Positions 1-9,267 of a stretch of DNA of 61,162 bases are shown here, one piece after another. A model generated the notes under the pieces. That model saw nothing but the letters and a program-made list of their open reading frames with translations, searched no databases and had not been told where the DNA came from. Position 1 is the stretch's first letter. Each line of letters starts with the position of its first letter. The position numbers and the translations under genes are program-made. The DNA is from Psychromonas sp. B3M02 (GTDB lineage: Bacteria; Pseudomonadota; Gammaproteobacteria; Enterobacterales; Psychromonadaceae). Location of the stretch: assembly GCF_003318165.1 (NCBI RefSeq), contig NZ_QOCB01000131.1:1-61162 (forward strand), written 5' to 3'.

Positions 1-30
1 TTACTATGATTGGTATTAATCTTATTTTAA

Positions 31-60
31 ATAAAAAGCCCAGTAAATCTGGGCTTTTTA
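31..60 (-). terminator. Intrinsic terminator downstream of greA
   Basis: The inverted repeat AAGCCCAG/CTGGGCTT with a short loop is flanked by A and T runs, so it can end transcription in both directions. It lies about 30 bp past the greA stop. Confidence 0.85.
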
Positions 61-88
61 TTATCTTGATTTTGTTCAGTTTTGTGAA

Positions 89-568
89 CTAAGCGATGTA
101 TTCAACCTTAGTGATATCGTATTCGATAACGCCACCAGGTGTTGTAATTGAGATTTCATCGTCTAATTTTTTACCTATTAGGCCGCGTGCAATAGGTGAG
201 TTGATAGAAATAAGATTACTTTTTATATCTGATTCGTCATCACCAACAATTTGATACGTCACTTCTTCTTCAGTATCAATATTAACAATTGTTACCGTTG
301 CACCAAAAATAACTTTGCCGTTATTGGCAATTTTAGTCACATCGATTATTTGGGCATTTGAAAGTTTAGCTTCGATATCTTGAATACGACCTTCACAAAA
401 ACCTTGTTGCTCACGAGCTGCATGGTACTCAGCATTTTCTTTTAAATCGCCATGTTCACGAGCTTCAGCAATAGCATGTACAATCTCTGGACGCTTAACT
501 GTTTTTAACTGCTCTAATTCAGCACGTAAAATTTCAGCGCCTTTGGCTGTCATTGGGTATTGAGTCAT
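89..568 (-). CDS. greA: Transcription elongation factor GreA
   Basis: GreA binds the secondary channel of RNA polymerase and stimulates cleavage of backtracked transcripts so that elongation can resume. The protein is 159 aa, the normal family length. It has an N-terminal coiled-coil hairpin whose tip carries the conserved acidic pair in [13 protein letters not shown], and a C-terminal FKBP-like domain with the typical [10 protein letters not shown] segment near residues 124-133. The ATG start is preceded by AAGG. An intrinsic terminator follows directly, and the next gene upstream is yjjV, so greA is probably transcribed alone. In many relatives greA sits beside carAB, which is not the case here. 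Confidence 0.97.
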   Translation of the reverse strand: MTQYPMTAKGAEILRAELEQLKTVKRPEIVHAIAEAREHGDLKENAEYHAAREQQGFCEGRIQDIEAKLSNAQIIDVTKIANNGKVIFGATVTIVNIDTEEEVTYQIVGDDESDIKSNLISINSPIARGLIGKKLDDEISITTPGGVIEYDITKVEYIA

Positions 569-646
569 TAACCATCACCTTATTCTGGAAACAATGTTTC
601 ACTAACTATATTTAGAAAATCGGGTATTTTACGCTAATTACTCACA

Positions 647-1432
647 TTAGTCATTTATTATAGGAAAAATGCTTTTGCTATTGTTGTAAATTCGTTGTGC
701 GATCACGTCTCTTGGTTCTTCCCTCAAGGCGCATAATGCTTCAAAGATAACAGTAATATTTAACGGTGAATTAAACTCAGTTGATTGTTGGTATACGGGC
801 ATATCAGGCGCATCGGTTTCTAAAACTAAACTACTTAATGGTAGTTTACTTAAGGTCTTTTGCGTTTTCTTAGCGGTTGGGTGAGTGATCACACCACCAA
901 TACCTAATTTAAAACCTAACTTAATAAACTCATTGGCGATCTCTTCACTACCCGAAAAAGCATGGTAAACCCCGCCATAAGAGAATTTAGTTTGTTTGAG
1001 TAGTTGTAATATACGTGATTGAGTTTTCACTACATGTAAAATAACAGGGAGTTGCAGGCGTTGTGCGATAGCTAGTTGTGCTAAAAAAACCGCCTCTTGT
1101 GTTTCCATACTGGTATCGATTAACTTATCTAATCCAATCTCACCCAGTGCTATACAATGATGTTCAGCTTGATGATGTAAATTCAATAAAGTTGACTCTA
1201 GTGTAACGAGATCCTCTGCTTTAAAGGTCGATAAGAAATGCGGATGAATCCCTAAGGCAAAGTACAATTCAGCATATTTTTCACAAAGGGTGATAATCTC
1301 AGGCCAGCGTGCGGCATCCGTAGCTGGAATAATGACTTGAGTAATATTAGCTGACTTTAACTCTGCTAATAATGTTGCCAAGTCTTGTTTGAAGCAATCA
1401 AAGTTTAAGTGGCAATGACTATCTATAAACAT
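647..1432 (-). CDS. yjjV: TatD-family metal-dependent hydrolase, YjjV type
   Basis: A predicted Mg/Mn-dependent phosphoesterase of the TatD family, a TIM-barrel amidohydrolase fold; relatives act as 3'-5' exonucleases. I start it at the ATG of MFIDSHCHLNF because GGAGAG lies just upstream and the family always begins close to the HxH motif; an upstream in-frame start would add 17 unsupported residues. Visible metal ligands are HCH at residues 6-8, E in GEIGLD, H in VILHVV, H in VYHAFSG and D in LETDAPD. The length of 261 aa fits YjjV (about 259 aa). Its place next to prfC resembles the prfC-yjjV neighbourhood in enterics and vibrios, which favours YjjV over TatD or YcfH. Confidence 0.9.
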   Translation of the reverse strand: MFIDSHCHLNFDCFKQDLATLLAELKSANITQVIIPATDAARWPEIITLCEKYAELYFALGIHPHFLSTFKAEDLVTLESTLLNLHHQAEHHCIALGEIGLDKLIDTSMETQEAVFLAQLAIAQRLQLPVILHVVKTQSRILQLLKQTKFSYGGVYHAFSGSEEIANEFIKLGFKLGIGGVITHPTAKKTQKTLSKLPLSSLVLETDAPDMPVYQQSTEFNSPLNITVIFEALCALREEPRDVIAQRIYNNSKSIFPIIND

Positions 1433-1504
1433 ATTCTCTCCGAACCTATAAAAAAGCGTCCGAAGACGCTTAATCATAAACACTTAACCTATTAATATAA
1501 AATA

Positions 1505-3091
1505 TTAATGTTCACGTGTTTTACGGAATTTAACGTCTGGGTAACGTTCCATTGCTAGGTTTAAGTTAACCATAGTCGGCGCTACGTAAGTTAAGTTATT
1601 ACTACCATCTAATGCTAGGTTATCGTAAGCTTTTTTCTCAAACTCAGCCATTTTAATTGGATCTTCACAATCAACCCAAAGTGCTGTTGCTACGCTGATA
1701 CCTTCATAGATAGCATCTACCTTGTATTCAGATTTTAAACGTTGTACAACGACTTCAAACTGTAGCACACCTACCGCGCCTACAATCAGATCATTACTGC
1801 GTAATGGACGGAATACCTGAACAGCACCCTCTTCTGATAATTGCATTAGACCTTTTAACAGTTGCTTTTGTTTTAATGGATCTTTTAAACGAATACGACG
1901 GAACATTTCTGGTGCAAAGTTAGGAATCCCCGTAAATTTTAGATCTTCACCAACGGTAAATGTATCACCAATTTGAATAGTACCGTGATTATGTAAACCA
2001 ATAATATCACCAGAGAATGATTCGTCAGACGCAGTTCGGTCACCCGCCATGAAAGTTACCGCATCAGAAATGCTGACCATTTTACCTGTACGTACATGGT
2101 GCATTTTCATGCCTTTTTCATATTTACCTGAACAGATACGCATAAAGGCAATACGGTCACGATGTTTTGGATCCATGTTCGCTTGAATTTTAAAAACAAA
2201 ACCAGAAAACACTTCTTCAGTCGGTTCAACTACACGTTGTACTGTTGCTCTTGGTAATGGCTTTGGAGCCCACTCCACTAAGCCATCAAGTACATGGTCA
2301 ACACCAAAGTTACCTAATGCTGTACCGAAGTAAACTGGCGTTAACTCGCCAGCCAAAAACATCTCTTTATCGAACTCATTAGATGCACCTACCACTAACT
2401 CCATCTCATCACGTAAATCATCAGCATGGTTTGGTAAGGCTTTATCTAATTCAGGGTTATCTAAGCCTTTAATAATACGCACTTCTTGGATGGTATGACC
2501 TTGACCTGATTCATATAAAATCACTTCATCGCGTAGAATATGGTAAACACCTTTGAACTCTTTACCCATACCAATTGGCCAAGTAATAGGAGCACAGGCG
2601 ATATTCAGAACTTCTTCAACTTCATCCATCAATTCGATTGGGTCACGAGTGTCACGGTCACATTTGTTCATGAAAGTAATGATTGGTGTATCACGCAGAC
2701 GCGTTACTTCCATTAATTTAATGGTACGTTGCTCAACACCTTTTGCCGCATCAATAACCATCAAACAAGAATCAACAGCAGTTAAAGTACGGTAAGTATC
2801 TTCCGAGAAATCTTCATGTCCAGGTGTATCCAGTAAGTTTACTAGACCATCATTGTATGGGAATTGCATCACCGAAGTAGTGATCGAGATACCACGGTCT
2901 TTTTCCATCTCCATCCAGTCAGATTTTGCATGTTGACCAGATTTTTTACCCTTTACTGTACCCGCTTTTTGTAACGCGTTTCCGAATAATAATACTTTCT
3001 CAGTAATGGTTGTTTTACCCGCATCAGGGTGAGAGATGATTGCGAATGTACGTCTAGAGTTGACTGCCTCTAGAAATTTAGCGTCTGCCAT
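1505..3091 (-). CDS. prfC: Peptide chain release factor 3 (RF3)
   Basis: A translational GTPase that removes RF1/RF2 from the ribosome after termination. The GTPase motifs are clear: G1 SHPDAGKTT, the switch region [11 protein letters not shown]3 DTPGHEDF and G4 NKCD. EF-G-like domains 2 and 3 follow. The start is placed at [16 protein letters not shown], twelve residues before RRTF as in E. coli RF3, with AGAGA upstream; this gives 528 aa against 529 in E. coli. A longer frame would add 13 basic residues with no family support. It is upstream of yjjV on the same strand with a 72-bp gap, so the two may be cotranscribed. Confidence 0.97.
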   Translation of the reverse strand: MADAKFLEAVNSRRTFAIISHPDAGKTTITEKVLLFGNALQKAGTVKGKKSGQHAKSDWMEMEKDRGISITTSVMQFPYNDGLVNLLDTPGHEDFSEDTYRTLTAVDSCLMVIDAAKGVEQRTIKLMEVTRLRDTPIITFMNKCDRDTRDPIELMDEVEEVLNIACAPITWPIGMGKEFKGVYHILRDEVILYESGQGHTIQEVRIIKGLDNPELDKALPNHADDLRDEMELVVGASNEFDKEMFLAGELTPVYFGTALGNFGVDHVLDGLVEWAPKPLPRATVQRVVEPTEEVFSGFVFKIQANMDPKHRDRIAFMRICSGKYEKGMKMHHVRTGKMVSISDAVTFMAGDRTASDESFSGDIIGLHNHGTIQIGDTFTVGEDLKFTGIPNFAPEMFRRIRLKDPLKQKQLLKGLMQLSEEGAVQVFRPLRSNDLIVGAVGVLQFEVVVQRLKSEYKVDAIYEGISVATALWVDCEDPIKMAEFEKKAYDNLALDGSNNLTYVAPTMVNLNLAMERYPDVKFRKTREH

Positions 3092-3301
3092 ATTTAGTTT
3101 TCTCTTTAATATGCGCATCAAACTGCGCACAATAATTTTTCTACGAAATGAGTGATTTATAAATTTGGCAGAACTATAGCAAATTGCCTAGATGAATTCA
3201 TTTCCTATTATCTTAATTACTATAAATTTGTTGTTTGAATTTCAATCAAATATTTAATGTTGAACATCATCTATCAACAGTTTTGTAATGGTTCAAAGCT
3301 A

Positions 3302-3964
3302 TTAAGTCGCGCTTGCTAAGGCTAATTTAACGGCAAAACCAACAAAGCCAACACCAACACTACCTCCAGAAATAGCACTGACTCTTTTACGCTTCTTAAA
3401 ACCTGCCGCTAACGTTGAACCGGCATAAATTAGGGTCGCTAAATACAGTAAACTAAAGACTTGAATAGTCACCGCGAGTATTAAAAAAGGCACAACAGGT
3501 TGCGGGTAAGTTGGGTCAACAAACTGCGCAAAAAATGACAGGAAAAAAAGAATCGCTTTCGGGTTTAATAAACTCACTAACAACGCTTTTCTAAAGGCTT
3601 GTCCTGCAGTTGTTTTCTTGATTTTAACGCTTTCTTGTAAGTCTACATGACCTAATTGACGCCAAGACTTAATTGCCCCGCTGATCAATTGGTATCCAAT
3701 ATAAATGAGGTAACCTGCACCGGCATATTTAATAAACATAAACACTGCAGGATAAGTAGTCAGTATGGTCACCGCACCCAATGCCGTTGCAATGATTAAC
3801 AAAGAGTCACCAAGCAATACCGCAGCAACGGCAGCCCAACCAACGCGCCTTCCCTGCTGTGCAGCTAATGCCAGTACATATAAAGAGTTTGGACCGGGTA
3901 ATAAAATGACAAACAAAGCGCCAAAAAAATAAGTAATGTAATTAACTACGCCAAATGCTTCCAT
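3302..3964 (-). CDS. LysE/RhtB-family amino-acid exporter, LeuE-like
   Basis: An inner-membrane amino-acid efflux protein with six predicted transmembrane segments. The family signature GALFVILLPGPNSLYVLA is at residues 16-33, and NPKAILFFLSFFAQF lies in the second half. Similarity to E. coli LeuE is recognisable from the N-terminus (VVNYITYFFGALF compares with VLNYWTYLVGAIF) through the C-terminal GFVGFAVKLA. LeuE exports leucine and related residues; the substrate here is inferred. The ATG is preceded by AGAGGG. The length of 220 aa is normal. It stands alone between prfC and two acetyltransferase genes. Confidence 0.88.
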   Translation of the reverse strand: MEAFGVVNYITYFFGALFVILLPGPNSLYVLALAAQQGRRVGWAAVAAVLLGDSLLIIATALGAVTILTTYPAVFMFIKYAGAGYLIYIGYQLISGAIKSWRQLGHVDLQESVKIKKTTAGQAFRKALLVSLLNPKAILFFLSFFAQFVDPTYPQPVVPFLILAVTIQVFSLLYLATLIYAGSTLAAGFKKRKRVSAISGGSVGVGFVGFAVKLALASAT

Positions 3965-4146
3965 GATCCCTCTATCCGTTATATTTTTGTATTTAGATAT
4001 TTTAAATATCCATTATTAAAATAATGGCTATCACTTTTTATTTTATTGTTTAATCAGGTGACATATGTACTAAGGTTTCCACAACATCACCACATATTGA
4101 TAAGCAATTAATTACATTTTTATCGAATGCTTTACTATTTTCGACA

Positions 4147-4584
4147 TTACTCTCTAAGAGTTTGATAAACATTAGGTCGATGTAACTCCATAAAAAGTTC
4201 TGGAGATGCTAAAGCAGAAAAGCCAAACTTTCTATATAAATTATGCGCATCACTGGTGGCCAGTAACATGCGACGTAACCCTTGTAATTGAGGGTGATCT
4301 ATAATGGTTTGTACAAGCCATTTACTTAATCCTTTACCACGATGTTCGGGTAATACAAACACATCAGCTAGATAAGCAGACGTTGCATAATCAGTGATCA
4401 TACGCGCAAAAGCCACTTGTTGCCCTGCTTCGGTAAAAACACCAAAACAGAATGAATTATTAATCGCCGTTTGCATGGTCGATAAAGGAATGCCTTTAGC
4501 CCAATAAGAGCCAGATAAATAACCATGTATCACAGACAAATCCATCTGCTTTGGATCTGAACTGATTTTATAACCCGCTACCAT
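4147..4584 (-). CDS. GNAT-family N-acetyltransferase
   Basis: A single-domain GCN5-related acetyltransferase of 145 aa that should transfer an acetyl group from acetyl-CoA to an unknown amine. Motif A, the CoA pyrophosphate loop, is visible as VLPEHRGKGLSKWLV (R/Q-x-x-G-x-G/A type), followed by the typical LYRKFGF segment near the C-terminus. The start is set at ATG 4584, which has GGAGAG eight bases upstream; a TTG four codons earlier overlaps that Shine-Dalgarno sequence and is unlikely. A second GNAT gene lies 80 bp upstream on the same strand, but the two sequences are not close duplicates. Confidence 0.85.
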   Translation of the reverse strand: MVAGYKISSDPKQMDLSVIHGYLSGSYWAKGIPLSTMQTAINNSFCFGVFTEAGQQVAFARMITDYATSAYLADVFVLPEHRGKGLSKWLVQTIIDHPQLQGLRRMLLATSDAHNLYRKFGFSALASPELFMELHRPNVYQTLRE

Positions 4585-4664
4585 AATACTCTCCAATATT
4601 AATCACTCATTGTGTGATTAGTCTAGCTCCCAGAGTGATAGATGACTTTGTTAATCGCTGGAGA

Positions 4665-5078
4665 CTATCCAATCATTTCATGACGATCTAATACCCAACA
4701 ACGCGGGTTATGGCTAAAGCCAATTCCTTCATAATATAAATTGGCAGCAGGAGCAGCTAATAAAATTAGCTTACATTTTGGACCCAATTGCTCTTGGGTT
4801 TTAATTTGTAATTGCTTACCAATGCCAAGCTGTTGAAAGTTTGCATCAACTGCCAAATCTGATAAATAACAACAAAAATGGAAGTCAGTCACACTTCTAG
4901 CAATACCAATTAATCGATCTCCAGACCACGCACTGATCATCAGGTTACTATTATTAAGCATCCCCTCTAGGCATTCAGCATCATCTACAGGTCGCCTTTC
5001 TCCTAAAGAAGTATTAGTTAACAATGTTTTAAATTGAATAACAGAAATGGCTTCATTAAGCTTATAATCAATGTTCAT
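4665..5078 (-). CDS. GNAT-family N-acetyltransferase
   Basis: A GNAT acetyltransferase of 137 aa with unknown substrate. The acetyl-CoA loop is FQQLGIGKQL, preceded by the beta strand YLSDLAVD, and the C-terminal LYYEGIGF motif is typical of the family. The start is at ATG 5078 with GAGGGATAT just upstream; an in-frame TTG seven codons earlier includes the Shine-Dalgarno sequence and is rejected. The gene is divergent from a LysR regulator, with about 230 bp between them. Control by that regulator is possible but not shown. Confidence 0.85.
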   Translation of the reverse strand: MNIDYKLNEAISVIQFKTLLTNTSLGERRPVDDAECLEGMLNNSNLMISAWSGDRLIGIARSVTDFHFCCYLSDLAVDANFQQLGIGKQLQIKTQEQLGPKCKLILLAAPAANLYYEGIGFSHNPRCWVLDRHEMIG

Positions 5079-5307
5079 ATATCCCTCAACACAAGACAAT
5101 AAATTTACACTTCAATAACGACACATTACTTAAAGTTCATTTTTCAATCAATCATTTAACTGAATTAAAAATAAGTACAAATAATCCATAAGCATTGATA
5201 GTTCTCTCAAATTCATCACTACCTAAACTGACTTTAATGAGGTAAGTTAATTTGGCGTGTTATCAACATAATACACAAAAAACTGATAATAGAGAGACGA
5301 CAAGAAA

Positions 5308-6153
5308 ATGTTACTTGAAGGGATAGAAACACTATTAGTGCTCAGCAACGAAAAAACCATGAGCCGAGTTGGTAGCCAACTATACATTAGCCAATCAGCA
5401 GTGAGTAAACGGATAGCATTACTAGAGAAAAAGTTAGGTAAAAAGCTCATTATGCCTGATGGTCGCCACGTTCGTTTAACTGAAGCTGCTAATGAACTCA
5501 TTGCCAGTGTTGGGCCTACCTTTCACGAATTACAAGGAAGAATCTATGAACAACATGCATTACAAGACCAAACTATTATCTCATTAAACTGTTCTGAAAC
5601 CTTAGTTGCGGGTTATTTATCATCTATGATCGGTGATTATTTTCAGCATGACTGTGCAATCAAGATTAGCACTGACCATACACCAAGAATAATAGAAAAA
5701 GTACAATCAGGTAAAGCAACCATTGGATTTTGTGCAGGGCATTTACCGCCACATCATGGCCTTAAAGCCATTTTCCTGTGGAAAGAACCCTTTGTATTAG
5801 TAAGTAAAACACCATTAACGAGCTTACCAACGCAGATCTTAACTAATGACCTATCGAACCCAGCTAATCGTTATCAATTAGATATTCTATCATCACTGGG
5901 TATAGCACCTTTAATGGAGATGGACTCCTATACAGCCTCTGCACAACTAGCATTAAATGGTATTGCCGCTGCTTTAGTGCCTTTATCCATTGTTAATGCA
6001 TTAAAGATTGAAGATAAATTTTGTTTTAGTTTTGCTGAATTACAACCATTATTTAGACCTGTACATCTTTGTTTGCGTCCTAACACCTATCAAAATTCAC
6101 GAGTTAAAAAACTCCTTGAAGCCATTGCCAATGCTGTTCCCAAAGTAATTTAA
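5308..6153 (+). CDS. LysR-family transcriptional regulator
   Basis: A DNA-binding regulator of 281 aa. The N-terminal winged helix-turn-helix spans about residues 3-60 (SRVGSQLYISQSAVSKRIALLE), followed by a linker helix and a periplasmic-binding-protein-like effector domain from about residue 90. The gene is divergent from the GNAT gene and convergent with the YfcA-like permease, whose 3' end it overlaps by 50 bp. LysR proteins usually control a neighbour, so the divergent acetyltransferase is the first candidate target. The effector is unknown. Confidence 0.9.
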   Translation: MLLEGIETLLVLSNEKTMSRVGSQLYISQSAVSKRIALLEKKLGKKLIMPDGRHVRLTEAANELIASVGPTFHELQGRIYEQHALQDQTIISLNCSETLVAGYLSSMIGDYFQHDCAIKISTDHTPRIIEKVQSGKATIGFCAGHLPPHHGLKAIFLWKEPFVLVSKTPLTSLPTQILTNDLSNPANRYQLDILSSLGIAPLMEMDSYTASAQLALNGIAAALVPLSIVNALKIEDKFCFSFAELQPLFRPVHLCLRPNTYQNSRVKKLLEAIANAVPKVI

Positions 6154-6886
6154 CCGCCATGGTCATGGACATAATAATCACCAGAGGTCGAATCAATTTT
6201 TGACCTCTTCCTAATACGACTTTTGCCCCCATTCTTGCGCCAATAAAACCACCACAAGCCATGGCTAAACCCAACTCCCATATAGGCAGTCCCGCGATAA
6301 TAAAAAAGCTAAGTGCTGCAATATTAGACGTAAAATTAAGTACTTTAGTACGCGCCGTTGCAGCGACTAAACCATAACGCCCTATTGCCACAAAACAGAC
6401 GGTAAAAATAGAACCTGTCCCTGGCCCTAAAAAACCATCATAAAAGCCAATACTACCGCCAACAATAAAGGCAAAAGCCGCTTCCGAGAGTTTTGGTTTA
6501 TCTTCTGGGTGAGGAGTTATCGATGATGAAAAGAGAAAATAGCTAGAGATAGCAATCAACATAATAGGAATAATACTCATCAATAGATTAGGATTAACAT
6601 GCTGCACTGTGATCGCGCCTAAAGCCGCTCCCACAAAAGTACAGGCAATGGATAAACACATCGACCTTATTTGTACAACACCAGAGCGAATAAAATACCA
6701 ACTTGCCGAAAAACTACCAAAGGAGCTTTGTAGCTTGTTGGTTGCCAATGCTTGAGCAGGAGGAATCCCTGCCGCTAATAAAGCAGGCACAGTTAATAAA
6801 CCACCACCGCCAGCCATTGCATCTATAAAACCTGCTAATGTAGCAACTGCTACCAATAACATGATGATCTCTAATGATAGTTCCAT
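6104..6886 (-). CDS. yfcA: TSUP-family permease (TauE/SafE type), YfcA-like
   Basis: An inner-membrane protein of 260 aa with about eight hydrophobic segments. Members of this family move sulfur-containing or organic anions; the substrate of YfcA is not established. Recognisable motifs are AGFIDAMAGGGGLLTVPAL near the N-terminus, LATNKLQ, GFYDGFLGPGTGS and the C-terminal GARMGAKVVLGRGQKLIRP, all closely matching E. coli YfcA. The ATG follows GGAAAG. Its last 50 bp overlap the convergent LysR gene end-on, so both proteins' C-termini are encoded by the same DNA on opposite strands. Confidence 0.9.
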   Translation of the reverse strand: MELSLEIIMLLVAVATLAGFIDAMAGGGGLLTVPALLAAGIPPAQALATNKLQSSFGSFSASWYFIRSGVVQIRSMCLSIACTFVGAALGAITVQHVNPNLLMSIIPIMLIAISSYFLFSSSITPHPEDKPKLSEAAFAFIVGGSIGFYDGFLGPGTGSIFTVCFVAIGRYGLVAATARTKVLNFTSNIAALSFFIIAGLPIWELGLAMACGGFIGARMGAKVVLGRGQKLIRPLVIIMSMTMAVKLLWEQHWQWLQGVF

Positions 6887-7097
6887 TACTTTCCCTTAAC
6901 GTTTTGACGCCGAGAATATACCACCACTAGGTGATTAAGTATGAGCAAAAGAGAGGAAACCAACCTATTCCATTTTTTCATCAATTAAATAAATTGTTAA
7001 TACTTCAATATCTATTTTCTAATTCTCCATGCTTTAAACAGCAATCAATACGAGTTCCTGTTAAAATAAGCTAAATCATCCAATCAAGTGAGTTCCC

Positions 7098-7466
7098 ATG
7101 AAATTATTAGTACGTAACCTTGCCAAGGCAACAACAGAAGACAAATTACTGAGTTTATTTAAAGAGTACGGCAACGTTCAATCTTGTAATCTTGTTCTAG
7201 ATAAAGAAACAGGCGCATCAAAAGGTTTTGCTTTTATTGAGATGCCTAAAGTAGGTGAAGCGAAGGCTGCAATCAAGCAGTTAAATAGCTATAAATTAGC
7301 GGGTAATTTAATTCGAGTTAAAAAAGCAGAGACTAAAAAAGAAGCAGCACCAGAAACGCCAGTAGCAACAGTAAAACCGGCAAAAGAAGCAGTGCAAACA
7401 GAAACAGCTGAAATGGTTGATCCGGCAACAGTCTGGGGTGAAGTAAAAGACGAAATAAAAGAATAA
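7098..7466 (+). CDS. Small RNA-binding protein with one RRM domain
   Basis: A 122-aa protein. Residues 1-78 form an RNA recognition motif with RNP2 LLVRNL near the N-terminus and RNP1 KGFAFIEM at about residues 42-49. Bacterial single-RRM proteins of this kind bind RNA and are often cold-induced, but the target is unknown. The tail (residues 79-122) is a low-complexity Lys/Glu/Ala/Pro/Val extension, probably disordered. AGTG lies before the ATG. There are no cotranscribed neighbours. The call is secure for the domain and open for the role. Confidence 0.9.
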   Translation: MKLLVRNLAKATTEDKLLSLFKEYGNVQSCNLVLDKETGASKGFAFIEMPKVGEAKAAIKQLNSYKLAGNLIRVKKAETKKEAAPETPVATVKPAKEAVQTETAEMVDPATVWGEVKDEIKE

Positions 7467-7502
7467 TTTAACTACTCATCTTAAGCTAAGCCCACCTATG
7501 AC

Positions 7503-7880
7503 CTAGTCTTTAATGGCTTTAAGCTTAGCTTCGTAATATTGGCGAGATACTGGGTCGAATCGATTTAAACAGAGCTGGAATAAACCAGCACTGTTTAAAT
7601 GACTCAATAACAAAGCCCCTTTCTTATATTCACTGTTAATATAAGCCAGTTCTGCTTCACTATAAGCGGTATTTTCAGCTAACGTTGTTTGTTTAATATC
7701 TTGATAATAATAAGCCATCACTGCATCACCTTCACTCTCAGCTAACACCTGGCATTGTTCATAATTAGCAAGCTTATCACCAATGGTTTTTAAAGCCTCT
7801 TGGTTAACAGGTACTGTTTGTTCCTTTGCCAATGCAAAAGAACTTAATAAAGAGATTAACAATACAACGGAATATTTCAT
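7503..7880 (-). CDS. Small secreted protein of unknown function
   Basis: A 125-aa protein starting MKYSVVLLISLLSSFALAKE, with a signal peptide and a likely cleavage after ALA, so it is probably periplasmic. The mature part is helical with two cysteines (YEQCQV and FQLCLN) that could form a disulfide. A TTG five codons earlier is a weaker start; neither start has a strong Shine-Dalgarno sequence. I recognise no domain. It lies downstream of the PLP enzyme gene but is separated from it by an intrinsic terminator. Confidence 0.7.
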   Translation of the reverse strand: MKYSVVLLISLLSSFALAKEQTVPVNQEALKTIGDKLANYEQCQVLAESEGDAVMAYYYQDIKQTTLAENTAYSEAELAYINSEYKKGALLLSHLNSAGLFQLCLNRFDPVSRQYYEAKLKAIKD

Positions 7881-7899
7881 CAATATCAATACCAAACAA

Positions 7900-7925
7900 A
7901 AAGGAGCTTCACGCTCCCTTTATGA
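7900..7925 (-). terminator. Intrinsic terminator after the PLP-enzyme gene
   Basis: On the minus strand the sequence reads GGGAGC-GTGAA-GCTCC followed by a run of T. It lies immediately after the stop of the gene at 7927-9153. Confidence 0.8.
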
Positions 7926-7926
7926 T

Positions 7927-9153
7927 TTAAGCTAACGCTTGCTCAAAGTCTGCAAGTAGATCAGCAGTATTTTCAATACCAATTGAACAACGGATCATAT
8001 TCTCACTAATGCCCATCTCTTGACGTAACTGTAAGCCCATTTCAAAGTAGATAGTAGGCGCAACTGGTAAGGCTAACGTGCGGTTATCACCTAAATGTGT
8101 TGCGCTGATCACTAGATTTAATTTATTTAAAAATTCACAGCAATCAATACCATCAACCAGATCAAAACTTAATAAAGCCCCAAAACCAGTAAATAGGTCT
8201 TTAGCACGTTGATGTTGTGGGTGATCAGCTAAACCAGGGTAATACACTTTAGCTACTTTAGGGTGTGCTTGTAACAGTTCAGCTAAAGCCATACTATTTA
8301 CTGCTTGGCGCTCCATGCGCAGCTCCATTGTTTCACTACCAACAGAGATAAGATGTGCACCTTGAGAGCTTAAACAAGCGCCCATATCACGGAGGCCTTT
8401 TTTCTTGATCTGGCTGATGCCCCATAAGTTACTGTCACCTTTACGGTAACCTTCATAGATATTTGGGTATTTTTCCCAATTAAACAACCCAGTATCAGTC
8501 ACTGAACCACCCATGGCATTACCATGACCCGCTACGTATTTAGATAATGATGTTACGATTAGACTTGCTTTAACGCTATTAGCATCAAATAAAAAGCTCG
8601 AAGTAATGGTATTATCAATGACATAAACTAGCTCATTTTCAACACAGAACTCACCAATTTCATCTAATGCACTGATTTGTGTAACTGGGTTTGCAATTGT
8701 CTCTACAAACACGATTTTAGTGTTACTTTTTAGCGCTGCACTAACATCATTAATATCCGTTGCGTCGACTAAAGTAACCTCAATACCGTAACCTTCTAAT
8801 GTGCCTAATAACGAAGTGGTATTACCAAACAAGAATCGACTACAGATAAGGTGATCACCAGACTTTAACAGTGTTAAAAAAGTCGCTACGATAGCTGACA
8901 TTCCACATGAAAAAACAGCAGTTGCAACACCGTTATCTATTTTCTGAATTTTTTTACATAATGCATCTAAAGTAGGTGTTGAAGAACGAGCATAAGCGTG
9001 GCCAGGTTGCCCTTGGAAAACGTCAATTAACCCTTGTACATCTTTAAACCCGTATGGGACTGAGTTATGAATCGGAGCATGGACCGCGCCTGCTTCTAGG
9101 CCTAATTGATGATCTGAATGCACTATTTTTGTGGTAAAACCTAACGCTGTCAT
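7927..9153 (-). CDS. Cystathionine gamma-synthase-family PLP enzyme
   Basis: A 408-aa enzyme of the Cys/Met metabolism PLP-dependent family (fold type I). The PLP lysine is in TSLSKYVAGHGNAMGG. The phosphate-binding region AVFSCGMSAIVA and the cofactor aspartate in VIDNTITSS are present, and the Ser/Thr-rich ATHLGDNRTLALPVAP segment near the C-terminus binds the substrate carboxylate. Family members act as O-succinyl/acetylhomoserine (thiol)-lyase, cystathionine beta-lyase or methionine gamma-lyase; the sequence alone does not separate these for me, so no symbol is given. It is divergent from the histidine kinase gene, with 114 bp between them, and followed by a terminator, so it is monocistronic. 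Confidence 0.88.
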   Translation of the reverse strand: MTALGFTTKIVHSDHQLGLEAGAVHAPIHNSVPYGFKDVQGLIDVFQGQPGHAYARSSTPTLDALCKKIQKIDNGVATAVFSCGMSAIVATFLTLLKSGDHLICSRFLFGNTTSLLGTLEGYGIEVTLVDATDINDVSAALKSNTKIVFVETIANPVTQISALDEIGEFCVENELVYVIDNTITSSFLFDANSVKASLIVTSLSKYVAGHGNAMGGSVTDTGLFNWEKYPNIYEGYRKGDSNLWGISQIKKKGLRDMGACLSSQGAHLISVGSETMELRMERQAVNSMALAELLQAHPKVAKVYYPGLADHPQHQRAKDLFTGFGALLSFDLVDGIDCCEFLNKLNLVISATHLGDNRTLALPVAPTIYFEMGLQLRQEMGISENMIRCSIGIENTADLLADFEQALA

Positions 9154-9267
9154 TTAAATTCCTTGCTTTTATTCTCAATAATGATCGCTTTGATCTAAAA
9201 TGTCGTAAATTTAACGTATTATGCCTAATCTAGACGGATTTAGCATCAGGTGTATTAAGGAAATAAA

